Shown: positions 49,456 through 58,265 of the stretch, piece after piece
How positions within the stretch are numbered: the stretch's first letter is position 1
How the letters are laid out: the number at the start of each line of letters is the position of its first letter
From: VXMT01 sp965204835
GTDB lineage: Bacteria; Chloroflexota; Dehalococcoidia; UBA2979
NCBI GenBank assembly: GCA_965204835.1
Contig: OZ242017.1
Coordinates: 496,001-560,000, forward strand
Direction: 5' to 3'
DNA: 64,000 nt
Notes under the pieces: generated by a model
What the model saw: the letters and a program-made list of their open reading frames with translations, nothing else
Told to the model about the DNA's origin: nothing
The model's database searches: none
Made by a program: the position numbers and the translations under genes

Positions 49456-51234
49456 GTGGAAACCGATCAGGTACTTGTCCTCCTCGTGCTCGCCCTCACG
49501 TTCGTCCTCTTCGTCTGGGGGCGATGGCGGTACGACGCGGTCGCGCTCCTCGCGCTGCTGGCGCTCGTGCTCGGCGGCGTCGTCCCGGGCGACGAGGCGT
49601 TCGCCGACTTCGGCCACCCCGCCGTGGTGACCGTGGCCGCCGTGCTCGTCGTGAGCCGGGGGCTGCAGAACTCCGGGGCCGTCGACCTGCTGGCCCGCTG
49701 GCTCACCGTCGCGGGCACGTCGCCGACGCGGCAGATAGCCGCGACCTCCGGGCTGGCGGCCACGCTCTCGGCGTTCATCAACAACGTCGGCGCGCTGGCC
49801 GTGCTCATGCCGACCGCGATCCGGCTGGCCCGGCAGGCGGGGAACCGGCCCTCGGCGGTCCTGATGCCGCTCGCGTTCGCCTCGCTGCTGGGCGGCCTCG
49901 TCACGCTGGTGGGCACGCCCCCCAACATCGTGATCGCCACCTTCCGCGCCGACGCCTCGGGCGAGGCGTTCGCGATGTTCGACTTCGCGCCCGTCGGGCT
50001 CGGCATCGCCGTGGCGGGGCTGGCGTTCGTCTCGCTCGTCGGGTGGCGGCTGATCCCGCGGCGCGAGGAGGCGGCGAGCGAGGAGCTGTTCGAGATCAGC
50101 GACTACCTCTTCGAGCTCCGAATCCCCGAGGGCTCACCGACGGACGGCAAGAGCATCGCCGAGCTCGGCACCGAGTCCAACGCCGACTTCGTCGTCGTCG
50201 CGGTCGAGCGCGGCGAGCGCAGGATCGGGCTGCCGTCGAGCTTCGAGCTGCTGCACGCCGGCGACGAGCTGGTCGTCGAGGCGAGCAGCGAGGCCCTCGA
50301 CGCCCTCGTCGCCGAGGCGGGGCTCGAGGCCGCCGGGGGACGGGACGGCGCGGCGGCCCGGCTCGGCGACGGCGACGTGGTCCTCGCCGAGGCGGTGATC
50401 GCGCCCGGCTCGTCGTTGCCGGGGCGGACCGTGGTGCAGGCCGACCTGCGGCGGCGGCACCACGTGAACGTGCTCGCGGTCTCGCGCAGCGGCCGGCAGT
50501 CCCGCGTCCGCATGCGCGACACCGTGCTGCAGGTCGGCGACGTGCTGCTCTTCCAGGCGAACCGCCACGAGCTGCCCGGTACGCTCGAGGCGCTCAACTG
50601 CCTGCCGCTCGCGGAGCGCGAGCTGAGCGTGGGCCGCCGAGAGCGTCGCGCGCTCCTCGCGGTCACGATCTTCGGGGGCGCGCTGATGACGGCGGCGGCG
50701 CTCCGGCTGCTCCCGATCCAGGTCGCGATGGCCGGCGCCGCGGCGGTGATGGGGCTGGTCGGCCTTGTCTCGCCGCGCGAGGTCTACGAGTCGATCGACT
50801 GGCGGGTGATCGTGCTGCTGGGCGCGATGATCCCCGTTGGCGGCGCGCTGGAGGAGACGGGGCTGGCGGCCGAGGCGGCCTCGGTGCTCGTCGCCGTGAG
50901 CGGCGACCTCCCGCTCTGGACGAGCGTCGCGGCGGTGCTGGTGATCTCGATGTTCCTCTCGGATATCGTCAACAACACCGCAGCGGCCGTGCTCATGGCG
51001 CCGATCGCCCTCGGCGTCGCGGGCGGGCTGTCCGCCTCGCCTGACCCGTTCCTCATGGCCGTGGCGGTCGGCGCCTCGGCCGCGTTCCTGACGCCGATCG
51101 GGCACCAGTCGAACCTGTTGGTGATGGGCCCCGGCGGGTACCGCTTCGGCGACTACTGGCGCCTCGGCCTCCCCCTCGAGGCCCTCATCACCGTCGTCGC
51201 CGTCCCACTGATCCTGCTCGTCTGGTCGCCGTAG
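49456..51234 (+). CDS. SLC13-type permease with two TrkA-C domains
   Basis: 592 residues. Two halves of about five to six helices each (VLVLLVLALTFVLFVWGRWR; later LLAVTIFGGALMTAAALRLLP) flank two cytosolic TrkA-C (RCK-C) domains: ISDYLFELRIPEGSPTDGKSIAEL and VVLAEAVIAPGSSLPGRTV. INNVGALAVLMPTAI and VNNTAAAVLMAPIAL are the N-N-x-(A/G)-(A/V) substrate and sodium motifs. Members import dicarboxylates or sulfate with sodium; the RCK-like domains probably regulate. GTG 49456 is chosen with TATCCT as a leaderless -10. Confidence 0.93.
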   Translation: METDQVLVLLVLALTFVLFVWGRWRYDAVALLALLALVLGGVVPGDEAFADFGHPAVVTVAAVLVVSRGLQNSGAVDLLARWLTVAGTSPTRQIAATSGLAATLSAFINNVGALAVLMPTAIRLARQAGNRPSAVLMPLAFASLLGGLVTLVGTPPNIVIATFRADASGEAFAMFDFAPVGLGIAVAGLAFVSLVGWRLIPRREEAASEELFEISDYLFELRIPEGSPTDGKSIAELGTESNADFVVVAVERGERRIGLPSSFELLHAGDELVVEASSEALDALVAEAGLEAAGGRDGAAARLGDGDVVLAEAVIAPGSSLPGRTVVQADLRRRHHVNVLAVSRSGRQSRVRMRDTVLQVGDVLLFQANRHELPGTLEALNCLPLAERELSVGRRERRALLAVTIFGGALMTAAALRLLPIQVAMAGAAAVMGLVGLVSPREVYESIDWRVIVLLGAMIPVGGALEETGLAAEAASVLVAVSGDLPLWTSVAAVLVISMFLSDIVNNTAAAVLMAPIALGVAGGLSASPDPFLMAVAVGASAAFLTPIGHQSNLLVMGPGGYRFGDYWRLGLPLEALITVVAVPLILLVWSP

Positions 51235-51321
51235 GGCCACACGCAGGCGCGGTACGCGCCCCGGAGTCCATGAACTGAGCGTAATCTCGGAGCGCACCCA
51301 CTCGGAGAGACGGGAGCCTGG

Positions 51322-53739
51322 GTGAGGACGCTCGTTGTCTCGGCGGCGGTGGCCGTGGTCGGGGCGGCCGTGCTCGGCGCGGTCGCGTCTCGCGACACGG
51401 ACGCGCAGACCGGCGCAAGCGCAGGCGGCACGGCTCGCGTCAGCGTCGAGCTGCGCGTCTGGCAGGGCGTCGAGGATGGCTCGAAGATCGCAATCACCGC
51501 CTGGGTGGCGACGCACGGATGGTACACACCCAGGCCGATCCCGCTCGCCCTCGATGACGGTCTCAGTTCGACCGGCGAGTACCGCTACGGGGACATCACG
51601 GTGGGCATTCCGAGGCCGGAGTGGGACTCCCCACTGGGCATCGACGTGCGCGTCTGGCAGGCCGTGCGCAACGACGACTTGATCTACGTCAGCGCTCGCT
51701 CGGAGGGCGGTTCCTGGTCGACCCTCGGGACGGTGAGGCTGCGGCTGGACGATGGCTTCAGCCTCGACGGGCGGGAGCGCTACGGTGCACTGCTGATCGA
51801 GGCGCCAATCCTCCTGTCGGGTCTGAGGACGCTTGCGGGCCAGGCCGGCGTGTGGGGATACGCCGACGGCGCGCGGGCGCAGGCTCGCTTCGGGCGCGAG
51901 GAGCGGATCGGGGACATCAAGCTGGACGTCGACCCCAACGGGGACGCCGTCGTCGCGGACTATCACAACAACGCCGTTCGCCGCGTCGCGCGTGACGGGA
52001 CGGTCACGACCATCTGGGGAAGGACGGGTCTGGGCTTCCGCGACGGTCCCACGGAGACGGCGCAGATGTCCGGACCGGCGGGCGTGGCCGTGGCGGACGA
52101 CGGCACGATCTACGTGGCTGACGCCCGCAACCACGCCATTCGCCAGATCTCCCCGGACGGGGTAGTCACGACAGTGGCAGGAGGTGACCCCTCGGATATC
52201 CATCCGGGCGACGTCATAGACGGACCCGCGGACCAGGCGCGCTTCGGGTGGCCCGAGGGGCTCGCGCTCGACGGGGACGGGAACCTCTTCATCCTGGAGT
52301 TGCACCGTGTCCGGCGCCTGTCGCGTCACGGGCTGGTGACAACGATCGCGGGAGATGGGTCGTCCGGATACCAGGACGGTGACGGGGCCGCAGCCAGGTT
52401 CCACCACCTGGAGCGGATCGATGTCGACGACCAGGGCACCGTCTATGTCATGGGCTGGAGTGCCTATGCGACCGACCTCCCTGGACGCGGGGCGACGATA
52501 CGGACGATCGACAGGAGTGGAGAGGTACGGACGCTCTTCCGGTGGGACGCGCCGAGCTTCGGCGGGATCCTCGCGGCTCCGCAGGGCCTCGCCGTAACGG
52601 GAGATGGCACCCTCTACCTCTCGAACACGGGCCGGCACCAGGTCCTCGCGGTCACACCGGACGGCGCCGTGCGGGTGGTGGCGGGCACCGGCGTGCCCGC
52701 TCAGCTCGACGGTCCGCGTGAGGACGCAGCCCTCCGCTTTCCGGGCGCGCTTGCACTCTCAGCGGACGGCGCGCTCTTCGTGGTCGACCAGGCCGACAGC
52801 GTCGTGCGCGTGCTGGTGCCCCGAGGGGCCGCGCCCCGGAGCGGCGGCGTGGATGTCGTGGGGCACCAGCCCCTGCCGCGGGTCGAGGGCGTCAGCGTCA
52901 GCCGGGTCGCCAGCGGGACTGCTGGCCCGGTCTACTTCCACGGGCCCACCGGGCTGGCGCCGGACGGCCGCGGAAACGTAGTCATCGCGACGTGGGACGG
53001 GACGATCCGGCGGCTCGCCCCGGACGGGACGTTGACGACCATCGCCGGAGGCAGCCGCTACGGCTTCGCCGATGGACCGGGCGACCAGGCCCGCTTCGAC
53101 TTCCCGTGGGGCGTCGCAGTGGACGCTGACGGCGCGATCTATGTCGCGGATCGGCAGAACCACCGTATTCGCAAGGTTGCGACGGACGGCTCCGTCACGA
53201 CCCTCGCGACGTCAGCGGACGGACTGCACCTCCCCCGTTCCGTTGCACTCGATGACGACGGCGACCTGCTCATCGCCAGCAGCCAGGCGCTCTGGCGCCT
53301 CAACCTCGACGACGGGACCGTGGCGCTTGTGCACCGCGGCTCCGCGTTCATCGAGGCGGTCGCGGTGGGCCCACACGGCTCAGCCTTCTTCACGAGCACG
53401 CCAAGGCCGGGCGAGACGGCGGACATCATGAAGCTATCGCCGGACGGCGTCGTCTCCGTGGTGTTCAGCGACATCGCCGGCCGCTACGGCGGGGTGTTCT
53501 CCGAGAGTCTCGAAGGCCTTGCCGTGGCAAGCGACGGAACCCTCTACGTGGCGGATTCGGTCTTCGGCCGCCTGGTCAGCATCGCACCCGATGGAACCGT
53601 GTCGATCCTGCTCGACCGCGATGCGTTCGATGAGCACGAGCACTTCAGCCCGGTAGCGGTCCTCGTGATGCCCGACGGCTCTCTGCTGGTGTCGGATCAG
53701 GGGCAGCACGCGATCTGGCGGGTCACGATCGACGAGTAG
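51322..53739 (+). CDS. Secreted NHL-repeat beta-propeller protein
   Basis: 805 residues. The signal MRTLVVSAAVAVVGAAVLGA precedes about 140 residues of a duplicated beta-rich module (two copies around VELRVWQGVEDGSKI and IDVRVWQAVRNDDLI, each followed by PLALDDG- or RLRLDDG-type segments). The rest consists of NHL-type blades: VAVADDGTIYVADARNHAIRQI, LALDGDGNLFILE, and VAVDADGAIYVADRQNHRIRK. There are enough blades for two propellers. No enzyme motif is visible; it probably binds partners or glycans outside the cell. GTG 51322 has GGGAG about eight bases upstream, and TAATCT at 51282-51287 may be a -10. Confidence 0.88.
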   Translation: MRTLVVSAAVAVVGAAVLGAVASRDTDAQTGASAGGTARVSVELRVWQGVEDGSKIAITAWVATHGWYTPRPIPLALDDGLSSTGEYRYGDITVGIPRPEWDSPLGIDVRVWQAVRNDDLIYVSARSEGGSWSTLGTVRLRLDDGFSLDGRERYGALLIEAPILLSGLRTLAGQAGVWGYADGARAQARFGREERIGDIKLDVDPNGDAVVADYHNNAVRRVARDGTVTTIWGRTGLGFRDGPTETAQMSGPAGVAVADDGTIYVADARNHAIRQISPDGVVTTVAGGDPSDIHPGDVIDGPADQARFGWPEGLALDGDGNLFILELHRVRRLSRHGLVTTIAGDGSSGYQDGDGAAARFHHLERIDVDDQGTVYVMGWSAYATDLPGRGATIRTIDRSGEVRTLFRWDAPSFGGILAAPQGLAVTGDGTLYLSNTGRHQVLAVTPDGAVRVVAGTGVPAQLDGPREDAALRFPGALALSADGALFVVDQADSVVRVLVPRGAAPRSGGVDVVGHQPLPRVEGVSVSRVASGTAGPVYFHGPTGLAPDGRGNVVIATWDGTIRRLAPDGTLTTIAGGSRYGFADGPGDQARFDFPWGVAVDADGAIYVADRQNHRIRKVATDGSVTTLATSADGLHLPRSVALDDDGDLLIASSQALWRLNLDDGTVALVHRGSAFIEAVAVGPHGSAFFTSTPRPGETADIMKLSPDGVVSVVFSDIAGRYGGVFSESLEGLAVASDGTLYVADSVFGRLVSIAPDGTVSILLDRDAFDEHEHFSPVAVLVMPDGSLLVSDQGQHAIWRVTIDE

Positions 53740-53793
53740 CGCCTCGCCCCGGGGGTCGCTCGGGTCGCAGCAGGCCCGGTGCGCGCCGCGCAG

Positions 53794-54864
53794 CTACGGC
53801 AGTACGCCGGTCTCACGTAGCAGGCGGAGCGTGCCCTCGAGGTCCCACAGGTCGCTCAGGTCAATGGCGGGCGGCTGGAGGTCGGCAATCGACCGCAGCC
53901 CCGGGGCGCCCTCGACGCCCGCGATGAGCGGGTACTCGGTGTTCGTCTCGGCGTAGTAGCGCTGCGCCGCCTCGCTGAGCATGAACTCGAGGAAGCGTCG
54001 CGTGGTGTCCGGCTGGTCGGACGTGCGCAGCACCCCCGCGCCGGCCACGTTCACGAGCGTCCCGATGTCGCCGGGGCCGGTGTGGTAGTTGCGGGCGGGG
54101 AAGTCCTGGCCCTGCTCGGCGAGGAAGCGGTTGAGGTAGTAGTGGTTGGCCAGGCCCGCGTCGACCTCGCCGCGCCCCACCGCGTTGACGATGGAGACGT
54201 TGTTCGGGAACTCCGGCGGGTCGTTGGCGAGCATGCCCTCCAGCCAGGCCCGCGCCCCGTCCTCGCCCTCGCTCACGCGGAGGGCGGTCACCCACGCCTG
54301 GAACGAGCCGTTGGTCGGCGCCCACGCCACCCGGCCGCGCCACTGCGGGTCGGTGAACTCGAGGACTGAGTCGGGCAGGTCGTCGGGCGAGAGCACGTCG
54401 GTGTTGTAGACGACCACGCGCGCGCGGCCGGACAGCCCGATCCACTGGCCCTCGCGGGAGCGGTAAGTCGCCGCGACGCGTTCGAGGATGTCGTCGTCGA
54501 TGGTCGTGAAGAGGCCGGCGGCCTGCACGGCGCCGAGCGCGCCGGCGTCCTGGGAGATGAAGATGTCCGCCGGGCTCTGGTCGCCCTCCTCGACCAGCAG
54601 GGCCGCGAGCTGCGCGGTGCCGCCGTAGCGGACGCCGACGTGGATGCCGGTGTCCTCGGCGAACCGCTCCAGCAACGGGCCGATCAGCTCCGGGCTGCGG
54701 CCCGAGTAGATCGTGAGTTGCTGATCGCCGTCGTCGCCGCAACTCGCGGCAAAGAGGGCGAAGGCCGCGGCCACGCCCGCCACGAGCAGCGCAAGCCGCA
54801 TGCGCATCGATGTGTGTGGACTCGCTATGCGCCGTAGCTCCGCACCGAATCTGGGTAAAGCCAC
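53794..54864 (-). CDS. Ferric-iron ABC-transporter substrate-binding lipoprotein (FutA/FbpA-like)
   Basis: 356 residues. A signal with lipobox LFAASC precedes a class-II binding fold: LTIYSGRSPELIGPLLERFAEDTGIHV, SPADIFISQDAGALG and VGRGEVDAGLANHYYLNRF. The Tyr pair in NHYY supplies iron ligands in FutA/FbpA-type proteins. It should bind Fe(III) outside the membrane for an FbpBC-type permease not present here. GTG 54864 has GAGGAG five bases upstream, which makes the signal rather long; ATG 54807 gives a more typical signal peptide but has no ribosome site. Confidence 0.92.
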   Translation of the reverse strand: MALPRFGAELRRIASPHTSMRMRLALLVAGVAAAFALFAASCGDDGDQQLTIYSGRSPELIGPLLERFAEDTGIHVGVRYGGTAQLAALLVEEGDQSPADIFISQDAGALGAVQAAGLFTTIDDDILERVAATYRSREGQWIGLSGRARVVVYNTDVLSPDDLPDSVLEFTDPQWRGRVAWAPTNGSFQAWVTALRVSEGEDGARAWLEGMLANDPPEFPNNVSIVNAVGRGEVDAGLANHYYLNRFLAEQGQDFPARNYHTGPGDIGTLVNVAGAGVLRTSDQPDTTRRFLEFMLSEAAQRYYAETNTEYPLIAGVEGAPGLRSIADLQPPAIDLSDLWDLEGTLRLLRETGVLP

Positions 54865-55175
54865 TGCTACTCCTCGGATTTCGTCGTTACCGTAGGTGGT
54901 GACGCGTTGACACTGCTCCTGATCGCCAGTAAACCCTACACGAGCATATTAGTGCAAGCTAACTTCGTGATGCAGCACATCGCACGTCACGGAGTCGCTT
55001 CACACGACGATATCGACCATGCTGGCGCACGGCGCCGGCGCATGGATCGGATACTCCACTGCCGAACGCCGCCCCCACCCGCTCGGGAAGCCAGCCAGCG
55101 CACGCCCCCGCCGACGCCTCCGCGTCGCTGCTCTCGGTCGCGCGTCATCGCCGGCTGCGCTGGATCGCGGCCGCG
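54865..55175. other. 311-base gap between the iron-binding gene and the fusion gene
   Basis: No gene is supported. On the minus strand TTGCAC (about 54957-54952) may be part of the promoter for the iron-binding gene. A short dyad TTAG-TGCAAG-CTAA lies at 54949-54962. The frame of the following gene is open back to 54963 but has no ATG, GTG or TTG before 55176, although hydrophobic helix residues begin about 18 bases earlier. Confidence 0.4.
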
Positions 55176-57341
55176 GTGCTCGTCGCGGTCAGCGCGGCCC
55201 TGATCATCCGCGCGGCCGACGGGGCGCTGCTGCGCGACGGCGTCGGCGAGCTGGTCCGCAGCCCCGGCCTGCTGGCCGTGATGCTCGGCGCGTACGCGGC
55301 GGCGTTCGTGCTGCGCGCGTTCGCCTGGCGCACGCTCCTGGGCCGTGCGGGCTCTGACACCGGCGTCGGCCGGCTCGTCGCGATCCTGCACGGCGCGCTC
55401 TTCGCCAACCACGCCCTGCCGGTCAAGGCCGGCGAGGTGCTCAGGCCCGCCCTCGCCGTGCGCGCGGGCGTTCCGATCGCCGGGGCGACCGTCTCGACGG
55501 TCGTCGCGCGCATGCTGGACGTGGCCGCGCTGCTTGCCATCGCGACCGCACTCCTCCCGCTGACCACCGCCGGTGGCGAGAGCCCGGTGGTGCTCGCGGT
55601 TCCGGCGCTGCTACTCGGCCTCGCCGCTGCCACGCTGCTGTGGCTCCGCTCCGGGACGCCGCCCCGCACGCGCGTCGAGGTGGTGGACCGCGCCTGGGCC
55701 GGCGCGCGCGACGCGCTGCGCGCGATGCCGTCGCGCGACGTGCTCCGGGCGTTCGCGCTCACGGTGCCGAGCTGGCTCCTCGAATCCGTCGTCCTGTACG
55801 GCGCCGCGCAGGCGCTCGGCCTCGAGCTGTCGCTGACGGCGGCCGCGGCGGTGACGGCGTTCACCATCCTCTTCCAGGTCGTCCACCTCACGCCCGGCGG
55901 CATCGGGGTGTACGAGGCGAGCATGACGGCCGCGCTGCAGGCGCAGGGCATGCCCGGCAGCGAGGCTCTCACGCTCGCCGTGCTCACGCACGGCCTCAAG
56001 TTCGCGTATGCCTTTGGCCCCGGCGCGCTGCTCGCGGTCCCCGCGTTGACGGGAATGCCCTCGCTCAGCCGCATCCGCGCCAGCCGCGAGGACGCCAGGC
56101 GCGCCGGGCGCTTCGAGATCGTGGCCGCCCGGCTCTGGAACGTGCTCAACGAGGGCAAGCCGTTCACGCCCGTCTTCGTCTTCGGCACGCTCGCGCTGCT
56201 CGGCCTCCCGCACCTCACCGACGGTGGCTACTGGCTGCGACAGCTCGTGGCGCTGGTCGCGCTCGTGCCGTTGTTCGTCGTCTTCTACCGCTACGCGTTC
56301 CCGCTGCAGCTGCGGGCCGCGCTGTGGGTGCTGCTCGCGGTCGCGATCGTCGCGTTCCGCGTCTTCGATGTGGCCGCGATCGCGCTCGTGCTCGCGCTGT
56401 TCCTCGGCTTCACGGTCGTGCTCTGGGGCAGCATCTACTACCACCTCCGCATCGGCACGCCGTGGACGAACGGCCTGCGCTTCTGGCGGCTGGTCCTCGA
56501 GAACCCCGACCCGACGAGCGGCAACTTCCTGGAGCAGGTCCCGAAGCTGCTGATCCTCATCCTGCTCTCCGGCTTCCTCGTCGACCACCCTGGAGCGCTC
56601 TCGATTGCGGCCGTCGAGGCGTTCACGGTCGGCGTCGCGGTCGTCGCGGTGCTCACCCACCAGTGGTGGTTCACGTGGACCCCGCCCGACCCGCTCACGT
56701 CGACGCGGCTGCGCAACACCGGCGACGCGCTCGCGCGGCGCGTCATCCTGATCGTCATCGACGGCTGTCGCCTCGACCGCTTCGGCGAGGCGCGCACGCC
56801 GTTCCTCGACCGCATGGCCGCCGAGGGCGTCGTGGCCGCCGACATGCGCACCGTCTACCCCGCGCGCACGGTGACGGCGTTCACCTCGATGCTCACCGGC
56901 GCGACGCCGCGCGTGCACGGGATGCGCAGCAACTTCGTGCCCTCGCTCGGCGCGAAGTGCGATTCGATCTTCGACGTGCTCAAGCGGCACGGGCTGTGCG
57001 GACGCCTCGCCGGGATCGCGCACCTCGTCGACTCGCTCGGCGAGGAGACCGTGCAGACCGTCACGGCGGTCACGCCCAACGAGGAGATCGACGACGCGCT
57101 GGTCGCCCGCGCCCGCGAGGTCCTCGTGGGTGACGACCCGGAGCTGCTGGTCCTGCAGACGCTGTCCGTCGACCAGACGGGCCACGCGCGCGGCAGCTAC
57201 TACCCCGAGTATCTCGAGCGCATCGAGGCGACCGACCGGCTGATCGAGGACTTCATCGGCTGGTGCCGCGACGAGGGCTACCTCGACGGCGCGACCGTGA
57301 TGGTGACCTCCGACCACGGGCAGGGCCGCGGCATCGGCGGG
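55176..57341 (+). CDS. Flippase-like membrane domain plus type-I phosphodiesterase domain; frame broken at 57339-57346
   Basis: About 722 residues before the frame is lost. Residues about 1-290 form an LPG-synthase-type/AglD-like flippase domain (NHALPVKAGEVLRPALA and HLTPGGIGVYEASMTAAL are its conserved blocks). A second group of helices follows (to about 510), then an alkaline-phosphatase-superfamily phosphodiesterase: LIVIDGCRLDRFGEARTPFL, TVYPARTVTAFTSMLTG with the nucleophile Thr, and TSDHGQGRGIGG. At 57339-57346 GGGC is duplicated; removing one copy restores GGHGHLTEPEKRVPF in the frame used downstream. Start GTG 55176 truncates the first helix, so the true start may be elsewhere. It is either a pseudogene, a phase-variable gene or a sequence error. 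Confidence 0.75.
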
Positions 57342-57346
57342 CGGGC
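57339..57346 (+). repeat. GGGC tandem duplication that breaks the reading frame
   Basis: GGGC GGGC inside ATCGGCGGGCGGGCACGG. With one copy, the phosphodiesterase metal motif GGHGH reads through into the glycosyltransferase frame. With two copies the frame is shifted by +1 (4 bases). Confidence 0.75.
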
Positions 57347-57375
57347 ACGGCCACCTCACCGAGCCCGAGAAGCGC

Positions 57376-58230
57376 GTGCCGTTCATGGCCTGGGGCGAGG
57401 GCGTCCCGCGCGGCGTCCGTATCGAGGAGACTCGCAGCCTGCTCGACGTCGCGCCCACGCTCGCGTACTACCTCGGCACGCCGCCGCCGGACCAGTCGGT
57501 GGGGCAGGTGCTGTTCACGCCCGACGGCGTCGAGACGCACAACAACGGCCCGCTCGCCGTGGTGATCCCCGCCTACAACGAGGCCGAGGTGCTGCCGGAC
57601 GTCCTCGCCCGCATTCCGCGCGCGCAGCTCGGCGAGACCGCCGTGATCGTCGTCGACGACGGCTCCACGGATGGCAGCGCCGAGGTGGCCGAGCGCTCCG
57701 GGGCCGACCTCGTGGTGCGGCACCCGGCAAACCGCGGCCTCGGCGCCGCGCTGCGGACCGGCCTCGAGGCGGCGCGCGGGCTCGACGCCCGCGGCGCCGT
57801 CTACCTCGACGCCGACCTCGAGTACGACCCGGCGGAGATCCCGGGACTACTCGCCCCGATCGAGGCGGGCGAGGCGGACTATGTGCTCGGCTCGCGCTTC
57901 ATGGGACAGCGCGAGGGGCACGTCTGGTGGCGCGCGGCCGGCAACCGCGTCTTCACCCTCGTGCTGAGCTGCGCGGCGGGACGGCGCATCTCCGACGGCC
58001 AGACGGGGTTCCGCGCCTTCTCCGCGCGGGCGCTGAACGTGGCCGAGATCATCCACGACTACAACTACGCGCAGGTCCTGACCCTCGATCTGCTGCAGAA
58101 GGGGATGCGCCTGTCCGAGGTGCCGGTCTCCTACCGCGGCCGCACGAGCGGTCGCTCTTTCATCAACGGCCACTACCTCTGGCGCGTGCCGCTCGGCATG
58201 GCGCGAGAGCTGTTGGGCAGCCATCCATAA
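57376..58230 (+). CDS. End of the phosphodiesterase domain fused to a family-2 glycosyltransferase
   Basis: 284 residues from the first ATG in this frame, though coding similarity begins at about 57344. FMAWGEGVPRGVRIEETRSLLDVAPTLAYYLG is the C-terminal block of the phosphodiesterase. Without a stop it continues into a GT2 domain: LAVVIPAYNEAEVLPDVL, VIVVDDGSTDGSAEVAE, RHPANRGLGAALRTGLEAARG, VYLDADLEYDP (D-x-D) and SDGQTGFRAFSARAL. This is the dolichol-phosphate-mannose/polyprenyl-phosphate sugar synthase type. Together with the upstream part it would make a flippase, phosphodiesterase and polyprenyl-sugar synthase in one chain. It ends at TAA 58230, followed by a small hairpin. Confidence 0.85.
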   Translation: MPFMAWGEGVPRGVRIEETRSLLDVAPTLAYYLGTPPPDQSVGQVLFTPDGVETHNNGPLAVVIPAYNEAEVLPDVLARIPRAQLGETAVIVVDDGSTDGSAEVAERSGADLVVRHPANRGLGAALRTGLEAARGLDARGAVYLDADLEYDPAEIPGLLAPIEAGEADYVLGSRFMGQREGHVWWRAAGNRVFTLVLSCAAGRRISDGQTGFRAFSARALNVAEIIHDYNYAQVLTLDLLQKGMRLSEVPVSYRGRTSGRSFINGHYLWRVPLGMARELLGSHP

Positions 58231-58232
58231 AC

Positions 58233-58248
58233 GCGCCCCGAGGGGCGC
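58233..58248 (+). terminator. Small hairpin after the fusion gene
   Basis: GCGCCC / GGGCGC around a 4-base loop, two bases after the stop and 18 before the next start codon. It has no T-run, so it may only attenuate. Confidence 0.4.
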
Positions 58249-58265
58249 TCGGGAGAGGAAACTCC

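Noticed and set aside
50134..52638. 834-codon open frame on the minus strand
   Set aside because: It runs antisense to the SLC13 permease and NHL genes and is low complexity with no domain. The same reasoning applies to 37204-38688 and 44942-47257.
54949..54962. DtxR/IdeR-type iron operator TTAG-N6-CTAA ahead of the iron-binding gene
   Set aside because: Arms are only four bases and the spacing does not match the known 19-bp DtxR site; it may be chance.
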